DNA from: CAVVFX01 sp963747535
GTDB taxonomy: Bacteria > Acidobacteriota > Terriglobia > Bryobacterales > Bryobacteraceae
Reading direction: 5' to 3'
Length of the DNA stretch: 64,000 bases
Assembly: GCA_963747535.1 (NCBI GenBank)
Contig: CAVVFX010000006.1
Coordinates: 496,001-560,000, forward strand
Numbering within the stretch: position 1 is the first letter of the stretch; every line of letters starts with the position of its first letter. The notes under the pieces are model-generated. The model was not told where the DNA came from, did no database searches, and saw only the letters and a list, made by a program, of their open reading frames with translations. This document shows, in pieces, positions 42,843-52,800 of the stretch. Both the position numbers and the translations under genes were made by a program.

Positions 42843-44569
42843 TGTTTCGCCAATATCGTGATCGGAATTTGTTTTGATCCAATAATCTCACCCAGTTTCC
42901 CGTCCATAACAGGACGGACGACAAGCTGGACAATTTGGGGCAAAGTAGTAGTTGCTGCATCCGGAGCAGCTGTGAAGATCACGACGGCACGGTCGGTGCG
43001 CGGTGTGTACCGCTCTCTCTTACTCTCGAAATTCGGCGGATCAACATCCGGCTCGAAATCGGCGCCGCTCACGGCTTGGACGCCCGCCGGCAACGATTCG
43101 GCCGTGACCGCAATGGCGCCTTCGTAGCCTTCTTCCCGATCGAATGTTACTCTCACGGTCTTCGCCATGCCCGGCGACAGATTTATGTGGTCGTCGTTGA
43201 TCCTAACTTGCCCAACGTGGGGGACCTGGGGACGAAGCTGGACTTTATAACGGAAGCCGGGAGCGGCATGGTCCGGTGTGGTGTCGCGTATTTCGATCGT
43301 GTAATCACCGGCATCACGCAGGGGAATGATCGTCTTCGCCTGGATCATTTTCGACATCTCATTGGTACAGCGGTCGTGAGTGGCGAAGATGTTCGTCGCT
43401 ACTTCCTGGTCATGCGCGTCCAGCAGCCGGACAATCGGATTGAACAATGGTGTCGTATCAGCTGGAGTCTCAACCTCGATCGCGATATCCTGCGGACCAT
43501 CGAGGTGGAATCGCGTTCGCTGAGCCTCACCGGGCTGTGTCAGATTACCCGCCACGGTAGCGGGGAACGGCAGCGTGGACTGCACGCTGTAGGTCTCAAT
43601 CGCCTTCTGATCTTGCGGCTTGCCACCACGCGCCTCGAGTTCGTTAAGCCGGTTGGAGGATAGTGGGCGTGTCAAGTCGCGCTCTTGCCAGGAGGGCTCC
43701 GCGGGTTCCTGATCTTGAGGAACGGCGCCCGGAGTGATTTTGATCTGATAGCCGTAGTCAGGTCCGCCCTGTCCCGAGAAAGCCTCGATGCGCAGCAGGT
43801 AATGCCCGCTCTTCGCGAAACTGTGAACGAGATAGGCGTCGGTTGGTTTACCGATCACCCACAAAGGTTCATCGTTGAATGCAATGCGATTGATGCGTTT
43901 CGAGTCAAACCAGCTTCCGGACGGCTCATACAGAGACAGCGCTGGATCGAAGCCCGCGGTGTTAGCGCCTGGAGCACCGTTGGTAGGAAGCCCGGAAACG
44001 GCTTCAAAGGTCAACGTTTGCCCGGCCGTGACATTGAATGCGTAGTAATCGGTTTCGCCGCGCCGGGCGATTTGGCCGCTGAGAACGATTGGAAAGTTAT
44101 TGACTGCGACGGCAGTTTCCGGCGTCTCGTGTTGACCGTCCGGCTCGGCCGCGACAGGCTCCTTTACGATGTAAATCGGCAGCGCATTCGAAACACCATG
44201 AGCAGTCATAAGGCGGAAGAAGTACCGGCCTGGCCTGGCATCCGTGCGCACCTGAATTCGGAGACGAACGACATCTTCCGTTGGTTTAGCTGAGGTGGTC
44301 TTCTCGACGGTCTTCTCAGAAAGCTGCACGGCATCCGGTTCGATGATCGCGGTGAAGGGCGCTCCTTCAACGAACACCGCTGCCGGTTGAGTAAGGTTCA
44401 TTCCTCGAACGCTGGCCAGAAAAGTTGTGCCAACCTGGCAAGTAAAAGGGAATACCGATTTTGCGGCTGGGTCGCCGGGAGAACCGGAAGACTTGCGCGC
44501 GGCGGTGGCAACACTCAGGCCGGTTAAGGCAAACCCGGCCAGTAGGCGTACTGTCCACTTTCCACACAT
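42839..44569 (-). CDS. Exported protein with pre-peptidase (PPC) domains
   Basis: The 576-residue protein has an N-terminal hydrophobic segment (about 8-24) and repeated beta domains. The segment RGETDYYAFNVTAGQTLTF near 195 and the later GDYTIEIRDTT are typical of bacterial pre-peptidase C-terminal domains, which bind sugars or help secretion. No catalytic motif is visible. It is the first gene of the coupled PPC - DUF1549/1553 - DUF1501 set, so it may be the substrate-binding partner. It is separated by 85 bases from the esterase fusion gene on the same strand. Confidence 0.75.
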   Translation of the reverse strand: MCGKWTVRLLAGFALTGLSVATAARKSSGSPGDPAAKSVFPFTCQVGTTFLASVRGMNLTQPAAVFVEGAPFTAIIEPDAVQLSEKTVEKTTSAKPTEDVVRLRIQVRTDARPGRYFFRLMTAHGVSNALPIYIVKEPVAAEPDGQHETPETAVAVNNFPIVLSGQIARRGETDYYAFNVTAGQTLTFEAVSGLPTNGAPGANTAGFDPALSLYEPSGSWFDSKRINRIAFNDEPLWVIGKPTDAYLVHSFAKSGHYLLRIEAFSGQGGPDYGYQIKITPGAVPQDQEPAEPSWQERDLTRPLSSNRLNELEARGGKPQDQKAIETYSVQSTLPFPATVAGNLTQPGEAQRTRFHLDGPQDIAIEVETPADTTPLFNPIVRLLDAHDQEVATNIFATHDRCTNEMSKMIQAKTIIPLRDAGDYTIEIRDTTPDHAAPGFRYKVQLRPQVPHVGQVRINDDHINLSPGMAKTVRVTFDREEGYEGAIAVTAESLPAGVQAVSGADFEPDVDPPNFESKRERYTPRTDRAVVIFTAAPDAATTTLPQIVQLVVRPVMDGKLGEIIGSKQIPITILAKH

Positions 44570-44654
44570 AGCCGCACTATACCTCTAACATATTACCGGC
44601 GCTCATAGCAAATCGCCTTTAGGTGAGTCATTCGAAGCGTCCGTGTTGCCGGTG

Positions 44655-46385
44655 TCATAATCTCGGCTTTGGCGGTTGAACTGTAAGCCAGGAAACTGTA
44701 CCCTTGCGGCGGGTCCAGCGGCGAAACACCTTGTCCCCAGAAGTAACAAAGAGCATATTCATGCCAGGGCCGCCGAAGGCCACACTTGAAGGGTCTCCGG
44801 GCTGGGGCTTGTTAATAATTCCGACCGTTCGGCCAATCGGGTCACTGATCTGGATCCCAAGATTGGTGGCGACGTATACGTAGCCATCTGTATCCACAGT
44901 CATTCCAGCTGCGTCGGTGCGCAATACGCCGGACCCGACTTCATCGGCGATTTCCAGCCGATGGAACGGGACACCGTCGATTAGCGAGCCGTCCGGCTGT
45001 ATCAGGAACGACCAGATCCACCGGTCTAAAGTGTCGCTCACCATCAGAAACGCCTGGTCGGGTGATAAGCGAACGCCATTGGGGCGCTCGATACCCTCAT
45101 TAACAACGCGCTTTTTTCCATTCGCGTTAACAAACCAGACCTGTTTGTTCGCAGAATCGGTAAAATAGATTTCTCCGCGAATGTTGACAGCCAGATCCTG
45201 CGGCTGAACGCCCTCCGCAATCACAGTTTCTTTTCCGTCCGGCGAATAGGCCACGATTCGCTTACGGTTGTTCTGCACCGCATAGAGCCGGCTACCGGGG
45301 CCGAACATCAACCCGCCGGCGCCACCCGTATCCTGCTTGAAGAGAGTCACCTTGCCGTCCAGACCAATCTTGTGAATCCGGTTGTTCGGTGTGTCGCTGA
45401 AGAAAATATTTCCTTCTGCATCCACGGCCGGTCCCGCGGAGAACCGATACCCTTCGCCTGCCAGTTCCCAATCCTTGTCCGGATCGAGAACACTCGTAGT
45501 AAGAAAATGCCGCGGACCGTTTTTTGGCTTTACGATCGGCGCGGGGTAGTCGCGCCAGAGCCACCGTAAAGCGTCGGGCAGAATCGCGGCGCCATGCTTG
45601 CTATTGTGAGCCTCGGTACCGATTACCACCTTGGTATCGTACCCGGCATCGGTGAGCGCCAACGACAACTCGTAGTTGCTGTAGACATTCACGTCCTTCA
45701 AGCCATCCTGCAGGAAGACACGAAGAGGCTTTGTCTCCATTTTCCGGACTAGCGAAGGATAAATGTGATCGCCCCGAAGGTTTGTGAAGCCGCCGATGAA
45801 ACTGATTACGCGATGGAACACATCCGTGCGGCTCCAGGCGGCGTTGAACGAGGCATTGCCGCCGGAACTCGATCCCGCAATTGCGCGATCGTTCGGATCG
45901 GACGAGAGATTGTACAGCTTGCCGACTTCGGGCAGAATTTCTTCCACGAGAAAGCGCGGAAAGCGGTCGCCTACCGCGTCGTATTCGTAGCTGCGGTCAA
46001 AGCGCCCCTGGGTGTTGGGCGCCTGAGGTGTCACGACGCCGGGGTTGATGAAAACTCCAATCGTCACGGGCATGTCGCCTTTGGCGATCAAGTTATCGAA
46101 AACGATTCCTGTCCGATAGGCGCCGGTTTCGCTAATAAACGTCTCACCATCCTGAAACACCATCGTGCAAGCTGGCTTTTCCGGTTTGTATTGCGTTGGA
46201 ACGTAGACAAAATAATCGCGGACCGTACCCGGATAGATTTTACTGGTCCAGCTGTATTTTGTGATCTTCCCTTGGGGGACGTTGGGATGCCGCTCGGAAT
46301 CTGGCCCTAGGACATATTCGTCAGCGGAGACGATTGGCGCTAGAAGAGAGAGGCTGATAAGTAGAAAAAGTCTCAGCTTGCGCAT
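44655..46385 (-). CDS. Secreted esterase fused to SMP-30/gluconolactonase-like propeller
   Basis: The 576-residue protein joins two enzymes. Residues 1-21 are a signal peptide. Residues about 40-290 are an alpha/beta hydrolase of the Fes/esterase-D type, with the nucleophile elbow IAGSSSGGN near 170 and the His region EAHNSKHGAAILP near 258. Residues about 310-570 form a six-bladed propeller of the SMP-30/gluconolactonase type (GPAVDAEGNIFFSDTPNNRI, PNGVRLSPDQAFLMVSDT). Fusions of this sort could free and then hydrolyse an ester and a lactone, for instance on glucuronoyl or acetylated polysaccharide; this is inference. Its substrate is unknown. Confidence 0.85.
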   Translation of the reverse strand: MRKLRLFLLISLSLLAPIVSADEYVLGPDSERHPNVPQGKITKYSWTSKIYPGTVRDYFVYVPTQYKPEKPACTMVFQDGETFISETGAYRTGIVFDNLIAKGDMPVTIGVFINPGVVTPQAPNTQGRFDRSYEYDAVGDRFPRFLVEEILPEVGKLYNLSSDPNDRAIAGSSSGGNASFNAAWSRTDVFHRVISFIGGFTNLRGDHIYPSLVRKMETKPLRVFLQDGLKDVNVYSNYELSLALTDAGYDTKVVIGTEAHNSKHGAAILPDALRWLWRDYPAPIVKPKNGPRHFLTTSVLDPDKDWELAGEGYRFSAGPAVDAEGNIFFSDTPNNRIHKIGLDGKVTLFKQDTGGAGGLMFGPGSRLYAVQNNRKRIVAYSPDGKETVIAEGVQPQDLAVNIRGEIYFTDSANKQVWFVNANGKKRVVNEGIERPNGVRLSPDQAFLMVSDTLDRWIWSFLIQPDGSLIDGVPFHRLEIADEVGSGVLRTDAAGMTVDTDGYVYVATNLGIQISDPIGRTVGIINKPQPGDPSSVAFGGPGMNMLFVTSGDKVFRRWTRRKGTVSWLTVQPPKPRL

Positions 46386-46505
46386 GTCAGCAAATTATAC
46401 TCACGTTTTCGACTTATTCTCAAGCTCGCGACTTAAAGTTTGCGACTTACACCAAAGTTCGCAAAGAGAGGACATCACATAATACGATTGTGATGACTTA
46501 TCGAA

Positions 46506-46535
46506 TTGACAGATCCGTGCGAATGATGCTACGCT
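46506..46535 (+). promoter_or_regulatory. Promoter of the amidohydrolase unit
   Basis: TTGACA (46506-46511) and TACGCT (46530-46535) are separated by 18 bases. The predicted leader of about 135 bases before ATG 46677 is GC-rich and has a foldable part near 46575-46610. The rest of the 290-base gap, shared with the divergent esterase gene, holds nothing else clear. Confidence 0.6.
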
Positions 46536-46676
46536 GCAACCCTACTCAGTAGTACCAGCGGTTCGGAAGTCTCCGTTAGCGTAGCAGCTTGCCCGGAAGC
46601 GAGCTTCGCCCAAACCAGTATCCGGCATTGCAGTGGTATAGCAGTTGGGTTATCCGAGACAGTGATAAGAGTACTC

Positions 46677-47987
46677 ATGCGAGCATGCCTATGTCTTCTT
46701 CTCTTGCCGGCGGCGGTTTGCGCCCAGGCGCGATATGACCTGCTGCTGAAGGGCGGACATGTCATCGATCCCAAGAATCACATCTCGGCGGTTACGGATG
46801 TTGCCGTTGTCGATGGTCGGATAGCGGCGGTGGCTGCCAGCATTCCGCCCGCGGAGGCGCGCCGCACGGTTGACGTGTCAGGGTTGTTTGTGACGCCTGG
46901 ATTGGTTGATATTCACGAGCACGTTTTTTCGTCCAGTGTCAATCGCGAGTATCTTGGTGAGGACGGCGTACGCGCCGACGAACTCTCGTTTCGCAGCGGA
47001 GTCACAACTATCGTGGACGCGGGCTCTTCGGGGTGGCGCAACTTTGGACAATTCCGCGACGAGATCATCAATAAATCGCAAACCCGGGTATTCGCGTTGC
47101 TCAACATCGTGGGAAGCGGGATGGGCGGACGTCCGGATGTTGAGCAGAACACGAATGATATGGACCCGGCGCGCACGGCCGAGGTGGCGAAGAGAAACAG
47201 CGATGTGGTCGTGGGCATCAAGGTGGCTCATTACAACGGGCCCGAATGGATCGAAGTCGATCGCGGGGTGGAGGCCGGCAACCTGGCTCACATTCCGGTG
47301 ATGGTGGATTTCGGGCGCTTCCGGCCCGAGCGTCCTTTTCAGGAACTCGTGCTGAAGCATTTGCGCCCCGGAGACATTTACACGCACACGTATATAAGAT
47401 CGGTGCCCATGTTGGATTCTGAGGGTCACGTCCTGCCGTATTTATTTGAGGCCAAAAAGCGGGGCATCATCTTCGACGTCGGGCATGGAGGCGGGAGCTT
47501 TTCCTGGAAGCAGGTGATTCCGGCCGTAAAGCAGGGCTTTATTCCAAACTCGATCTCAACCGATCTGCACGTGACCAGCATGAACGCCGGGATGAAGGAC
47601 ATGACCAATCTGATGTCGAAGTTCCTCAATCTTGGGATGTCGATGGAGCAGGTCGTGGAATGCTCGACATGGAATCCGGCGCGCGAGATTCATCACGAGG
47701 AACTGGGAATGCTGTCGGTGGGCGCGACGGCAGACGTTGCGGTGCTGAGGATGTTGACGGGGAACTTTGGCTTTGTCGATTCGGCCGGACTGCGCATCAA
47801 CGGTGACCGTAAGCTGGAGACGGAACTGACGCTACACGATGGAGTAGTGGCTTGGGATCTGAATGGAATTACCAGCGATCCACTGGCACAAAAGCGAGAT
47901 GCGGCGAAGTCGACCGTCGCGCGTCATCCTGCGAGGCCGCATTTACTTGCCTCCAGCCTCCAAATGTTCCCTTGGCGATCGCCCTGA
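46677..47987 (+). CDS. Secreted amidohydrolase (dihydroorotase-like)
   Basis: The 436-residue protein is a TIM-barrel metallo-hydrolase with a signal peptide (1-16, ending AVCAQ). The N-terminal beta part (YDLLLKGGHVIDPKNHISAV) and the metal motif DIHEHVFSSS near 77 are those of dihydroorotase or D-aminoacylase-like proteins; the lysine in GIKVAHYNGPEW is a likely carbamylated bridge. EIHHEELGMLSVGATADVAV near the end closes the composite domain. ATG 46677 is taken in place of GTG 46662 because the signal peptide starts there. The tail after about residue 410 runs into the start region of the cytochrome gene, with no gap, so both belong to one unit. Confidence 0.85.
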   Translation: MRACLCLLLLPAAVCAQARYDLLLKGGHVIDPKNHISAVTDVAVVDGRIAAVAASIPPAEARRTVDVSGLFVTPGLVDIHEHVFSSSVNREYLGEDGVRADELSFRSGVTTIVDAGSSGWRNFGQFRDEIINKSQTRVFALLNIVGSGMGGRPDVEQNTNDMDPARTAEVAKRNSDVVVGIKVAHYNGPEWIEVDRGVEAGNLAHIPVMVDFGRFRPERPFQELVLKHLRPGDIYTHTYIRSVPMLDSEGHVLPYLFEAKKRGIIFDVGHGGGSFSWKQVIPAVKQGFIPNSISTDLHVTSMNAGMKDMTNLMSKFLNLGMSMEQVVECSTWNPAREIHHEELGMLSVGATADVAVLRMLTGNFGFVDSAGLRINGDRKLETELTLHDGVVAWDLNGITSDPLAQKRDAAKSTVARHPARPHLLASSLQMFPWRSP

Positions 47988-48027
47988 GCGACAATTTTTA
48001 CCGCCGGCAAGGAGCGCGCGATCAACA

Positions 48028-49638
48028 TTGCAGGACAAAAGAGTCTTTGGCTTGAAGCTCATTCCTCTAACGGTAGCGGGAAGTCTCTTCTTGCTGCGAG
48101 CTCTCGCCCAGACGGCTCCGGCGTGCGTCAAATGCCATCCCGGGGAAACCGCGCGATATTTTGAAACGGCGATGGGCAAATCCCTGGGCCCACCCGAGCC
48201 TCTCCCGGCGGGACAAGTCAAGCATGAACGCTCAGCCAGCGTGATCACGATTGAGGAACGGGGCGCCGGCATGATACACCGGCTTGCGGTGCGTGGACTG
48301 ACTGCCGAATACGCGATTGGATATCAGATTGGCGCCGGCAAGTTGGCGCACAGCTACATAGTCGGGATCAACGGCTACCTGTTCGAGTCGCCGGTTACGT
48401 GGTTCCGTGCCTTTGGATGGGATGTTTCACCGGGCTACGCGCGCGCGCCCGCGATTGACTTCGACCGTCCCATCAACCAGACCTGCCTGTTCTGTCATGC
48501 CGGTGAGGTCGTCTTCTCAGACGTCGATGGGCGCAAGCTCGCGAGTGCCGGTTTAACGGCCATCACCTGCGAGCGCTGCCACGGACCATCGGAAGATCAC
48601 GTCCGGCATCCATCGGCGGAGAATATCGTGAATCCCGCAAGACTCGAGAACTGGGCGAGAGACAGCGTTTGCGAGCAGTGCCATCTGGAAGGCGCCGCAC
48701 GGATTCTGAATCCCGGAAAGAGTTGGCGGGATTTTCAGCCGGGGAGGAACTTCGAGCTAACCGCAGCCGTGTACGTATTCGAACGGAATAGCCAACAGTT
48801 CAGACCGGTAAGCCAGATTGAACAACTGGCCAGCAGCAGATGCGCGATCGAGAGCGGCGGCAAACTCTGGTGTGGCTCCTGCCACAAGGCGCATAGCGTC
48901 CCCGCCGACCGCGGCCGTGACATTCGTCAGATCTGCGCATCATGCCATAGGACACTGTCGAAAACAGCGCACCCGAAGGCGCAATCGGAATGTGTGAGCT
49001 GCCATATGCCGAGGCTTGCAACCGAGTACGCTCACGTAGCAGTTACCGATCACCGCATCCTTCGCCGTCCCGGTGTTGCGGTGGAACAGGATCAAGCGAC
49101 AGCAAGAACGCTGGCAGCGTGGGTCGATCCTCCGGCGGAGTTTTCGCGGCGTGATCTGGTTCTGGCAGATTTGACGGTCGGTCACCGGTTGGGACTGCCG
49201 GCGATCCGGTCAACCGGGCTAGGTCTGCTCGACACGCTATCGAGTTCGCAACGTGACTCCGATTCCGCCGTGCTCTCTTCAGCGTGCGAGGCCATGTTGG
49301 ACGAGAGGAGGTTTCAGAAAGCAGTGGAGCTTTGCCGGCGAGCGGTGGAGAGAGAACCGGAAAGCGCGGACCGCGCCATGACTCTTGGTATCGCGTTGAG
49401 CCGGTCGGGTGAATTTGCAGAGGCCGAGCGCCAGTTCAAAAATGCGATTCGCCTCGACCCATCGCTCAAACATGCCTATGTCGAGTTGTGGACACTCTAC
49501 GACGCCCAAGACAAGGCACGCGAAAGGGCCGAAACCGGGGATCTTTTTCTCAGTTGGAACCCCCGGAATATCATGTTCCGGATCCTGAAAGGCTCGCCTG
49601 ACATACACTCCGATACTCTGGTCAACGTTCCTAAATAA
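48028..49638 (+). CDS. Seven-heme cytochrome c with TPR tail
   Basis: The 536-residue protein has a signal peptide ending RALAQ and seven CxxCH heme sites: CVKCH (about 33), CLFCH, CERCH, CEQCH, CGSCH, CASCH and CVSCH. After the heme half (to about 335) comes a TPR half (AVELCRRAVEREPESADRAM, then AERQFKNAIRLDPSLKHAYV). It should carry electrons in the periplasm and bind a partner by its TPR. The frame is open from 47863, but that part overlaps the amidohydrolase. TTG 48028 is chosen for the AAGGAG lying 13 bases upstream; TTG 48052 is the alternative. The combination of multiheme c-type domain and TPR is frequent in acidobacteria and planctomycetes. Confidence 0.85.
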   Translation: MQDKRVFGLKLIPLTVAGSLFLLRALAQTAPACVKCHPGETARYFETAMGKSLGPPEPLPAGQVKHERSASVITIEERGAGMIHRLAVRGLTAEYAIGYQIGAGKLAHSYIVGINGYLFESPVTWFRAFGWDVSPGYARAPAIDFDRPINQTCLFCHAGEVVFSDVDGRKLASAGLTAITCERCHGPSEDHVRHPSAENIVNPARLENWARDSVCEQCHLEGAARILNPGKSWRDFQPGRNFELTAAVYVFERNSQQFRPVSQIEQLASSRCAIESGGKLWCGSCHKAHSVPADRGRDIRQICASCHRTLSKTAHPKAQSECVSCHMPRLATEYAHVAVTDHRILRRPGVAVEQDQATARTLAAWVDPPAEFSRRDLVLADLTVGHRLGLPAIRSTGLGLLDTLSSSQRDSDSAVLSSACEAMLDERRFQKAVELCRRAVEREPESADRAMTLGIALSRSGEFAEAERQFKNAIRLDPSLKHAYVELWTLYDAQDKARERAETGDLFLSWNPRNIMFRILKGSPDIHSDTLVNVPK

Positions 49639-49658
49639 TAGATAACTAAAGATGATTT

Positions 49659-49696
49659 ACGTGAATGTTACGTCGAAGCGTGTGTATTCACTGGAC
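49659..49696 (+). promoter_or_regulatory. Operator/promoter motif, copy A
   Basis: ACGTGAA (49659-49665) is followed, after exactly 16 bases, by GTGTATTCACTGGAC (49682-49696). The same pair at the same 16-base spacing is at 59636-59673, and a looser form is at 56954-56993. GTGTATTCAC is a small inverted repeat (GTG/CAC). It lies about 140 bases upstream of the TonB receptor start. Confidence 0.55.
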
Positions 49697-49741
49697 AGAT
49701 GCACTCTTAATGAGGTTCACTAACCAAATAAAGAATACTTA

Positions 49742-49786
49742 GGCGTCCCCCAAGTGATGGGGCTTCCGGGAACAGGGACCACGTCT
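49742..49786 (+). ncRNA. Structured 5' leader, copy A (riboswitch-like)
   Basis: The leader of the TonB receptor gene holds a hairpin CCCCA-AGTGA-TGGGG (49748-49762), then ACCACGTCT (49778-49786) and GTTGCCTTT. The D-threonine-aldolase-like gene at 59846 has the same leader with the loop AGTGA kept and the closing pair changed from A-T to G-C. Compensating change in a kept loop suggests a selected RNA structure. I do not recognise it as a known riboswitch class; function is unknown. Confidence 0.45.
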
Positions 49787-49833
49787 TGTTGCCTTTTACT
49801 CATTTCATTAAATGACTACAAGGAGAATAACAG

Positions 49834-52800
49834 ATGCGTTACGCATGCGTTGGGTTACTGGCACTATTGAGCTGTCTCGCGCTGAATGCGCAGGAAGTCA
49901 CAGCTGGCATTTACGGAAAGGTCCTGGACAGCAGTTCCGCGACCATTCCCAACGCTGTTGTCGTTCTTCACAATCTGGAGACCGGACGAGACTATCTCAA
50001 GACGACAGATTCCTCCGGCAGTTTCGTCCTCACCTTGATTCCTCTCGGCAACTATACTGCGAGCGCCGAGGCTTCCGGTTTCAAGAAGGAAACTGTCACC
50101 GGGTTGACTCTAAACGTGAATGACAATCGTCGCATTGACTTCAAACTGGAGGTCGGGCAAGTCGCGGACTCGGTCAATGTCAGTGCCGACGCGGTCCTGG
50201 TCGACACGGCCAATGGGACGACCGATTCGGTCGTAACCGAGAAAACAATGGAGAGCCTTCCTTCCACGGCGCGGGCCGTCGCTCCGTTTGCGCTTCTTAT
50301 GCCGGGCGCTGTTACTTCGGCGGCAGGAACCATCAGCGCGTCGGACAATTACACATCTGTTAATGGCGTCCGGCCAACCCACAACGCCTGGACGCTCGAC
50401 GGCGGCTACGACATCGATACAGGCGGAAACTGGGACATTTTCCTACCGCCCAACATGGAGATCATCGCGGAAGTGAATGCCATCCGACAGAACTACAGTG
50501 CCGAGTTCGGTACCGGAGGCGGCAGCCAGTTCAACATGATCAGCAAGAGCGGCACGAACGACATTCACGGGTCTGCGTACGAGTTCTTGCAGAACAGCGA
50601 CTTGGAGGCGCGGCAGTACTTCCAGCCGACAGTGCCAGTGCTCAAGTACAACGACTTCGGATTTACCGTTGGCGGCCCAGCCTATATTCCAAAGGTATAT
50701 AACGGAAAGAATAAGACCTTCTTCTTTGCCAATATCGACTGGACTTGGCAAGGAACTGCGACCCAATTCTTACAGATTGTGCCGACTCTGGCGCAACGCG
50801 TCGGCAATTACAGCGGGACCAAGATCACTCTGAAAGACCCAACGACCGGCTCGCCTTTCCCCGGCGACATCATACCGTCCTCACGCATCGACCCTAACGC
50901 CGCCTTATATGCCGGACTGTATCCGACGCCCAATTTCAGTAACTCAATAGGTGACAACTGGGAAGCCAACCAACCTGGCACTAACCACCACCATCAGTAT
51001 ACTTTACGCGGGGATCACAACTTTACTGACAAGTACCGCCTCACAGCCCGCTGGACGGCTGACCTGGTCAACAACAACTACGGCACGGCCTCAGGGTTTT
51101 CATTTCTCCGTGAAGACGACATCGATACTGCCAGCCACCTGACCGTTGACCAGGCGTCTACCTTCCGGCCCAACCTGATTAATGATTTCAACCTCGTGCG
51201 TATTGGCAACCGCCTCATAGACAACCGCGGAGAACTGAGCCCGGCGGCGACGGGGATCAATATCCCCGAACTGTTCCCCATCACGCCGCAAACCTATCCT
51301 CTCTCGCAACTAGCCCTCTCGGCCGTGCCGCAGAGGATACCCGGGATCTCCCTTAGCAATTACGCAAGTATAGCTCCGGGTACGCCTTGGGCTAACTATG
51401 AGAGGATCTACGATATCAAAGACAACCTCGTCTGGATCAAAGGTGCACATACCGTCAAGGTTGGGTTCGACTACACTCACGAAGAAAAGTCTGAACCGAC
51501 CGTAACTGACGTGTGGGGTATATTCACTTTCAATGGCGCACAGACAGGAGATTCCTTCGCCGACATGCTGCTCGGCCGGGCCGCCTCGTTCACCGAATCG
51601 AACACAGTAGCTTATAACGACAATTTGCGGGAGTCCTATGAGGCTTACATCGATGACTCATGGAAGGTGATACCGCGGCTTACGGTTAATATCGGCGTGC
51701 GCTACTCACTGTTCCCGCCCGCTCACGAAGCCGATAACAAGTACCGCGTCTTCGATCCGGCCGCTTACAATCCGGCCACCGCTGTGACCGTGAATTCGGC
51801 GGGGCAAATTGTGGCTGGCAGCGGGAATACGATGGACGGACTGGTCAACCCTGCGGGCCTTTGGAAGTACTCAAAGCATGATTTTGCGCCGCGCTTGAGT
51901 TTCGCCTACGATCTTACAGGCGATGGCAAGACGGCTATTCGCGGCGGGTTTGGCATCTTTTACAGCCGGGAGATTCTTGGCGCCTTCATTCTGATGTCGG
52001 GGAATCCACCGTTCCAGCAACAGGCTTTGGTGTATAACGTTCCGTTGAGCAATCCGGCTAACGGCACCACAGCCGCCGCCACACCGTCCACTCTGGGTTC
52101 GAACAACCTCGACCAACTCACGCCTTATACCGTGCAGTATAACTTCAACATCCAGCGCACACTGACCAGCAATCTAATCCTCGAGGTTGGTTACTCCGGG
52201 ACACGTGCCGTTCACCTGATGCGGACAATCGATATCAACCAGCCTTTGCCTCAAGTGGGGATCGCCCAAGGGATCCTGAATGCTAATGCGTTCCGTCCGT
52301 ACGCCGGCTACGGGATCATCCAGGACCGGCAGCAGAGCTATGCCTCAAAATACAACGGCCTGCAGATGTCGTTGACGCGACGGTTCGCACATGGAATCAT
52401 GTTCAAGGCCAATTACACCTGGTCTAAGGCCCTTGACGACACTGATTGCTGTTCGGGTAACATCTACAATCCTATTCCTAATACATACAATGGCAGGGAT
52501 GAATGGGGGCGGACCAGCTTTGACGCCGAGCAAGCTTTCATTGCGGATGCCGTGTGGGCGATTCCGTTCCTGTCCGGCCGGACCGATTTCCTGGGTAAGA
52601 CTCTCGGAGGCTGGCAATTATCCGCTATTACGACGCTTCAGTCCAGCCTTCCGATGGATCCGCTGATCGGCGTAGATATTGCGGGCGTAGGGAGTGCGCA
52701 AGGCCAGCGTCCTCAAGTCACCTGCAACCCAAACCTCGGCTTTGGTAATCGCTCTGTGAGCGAATGGTTCAATCCCGCGTGTTTTGTGGATCCGGCACTC

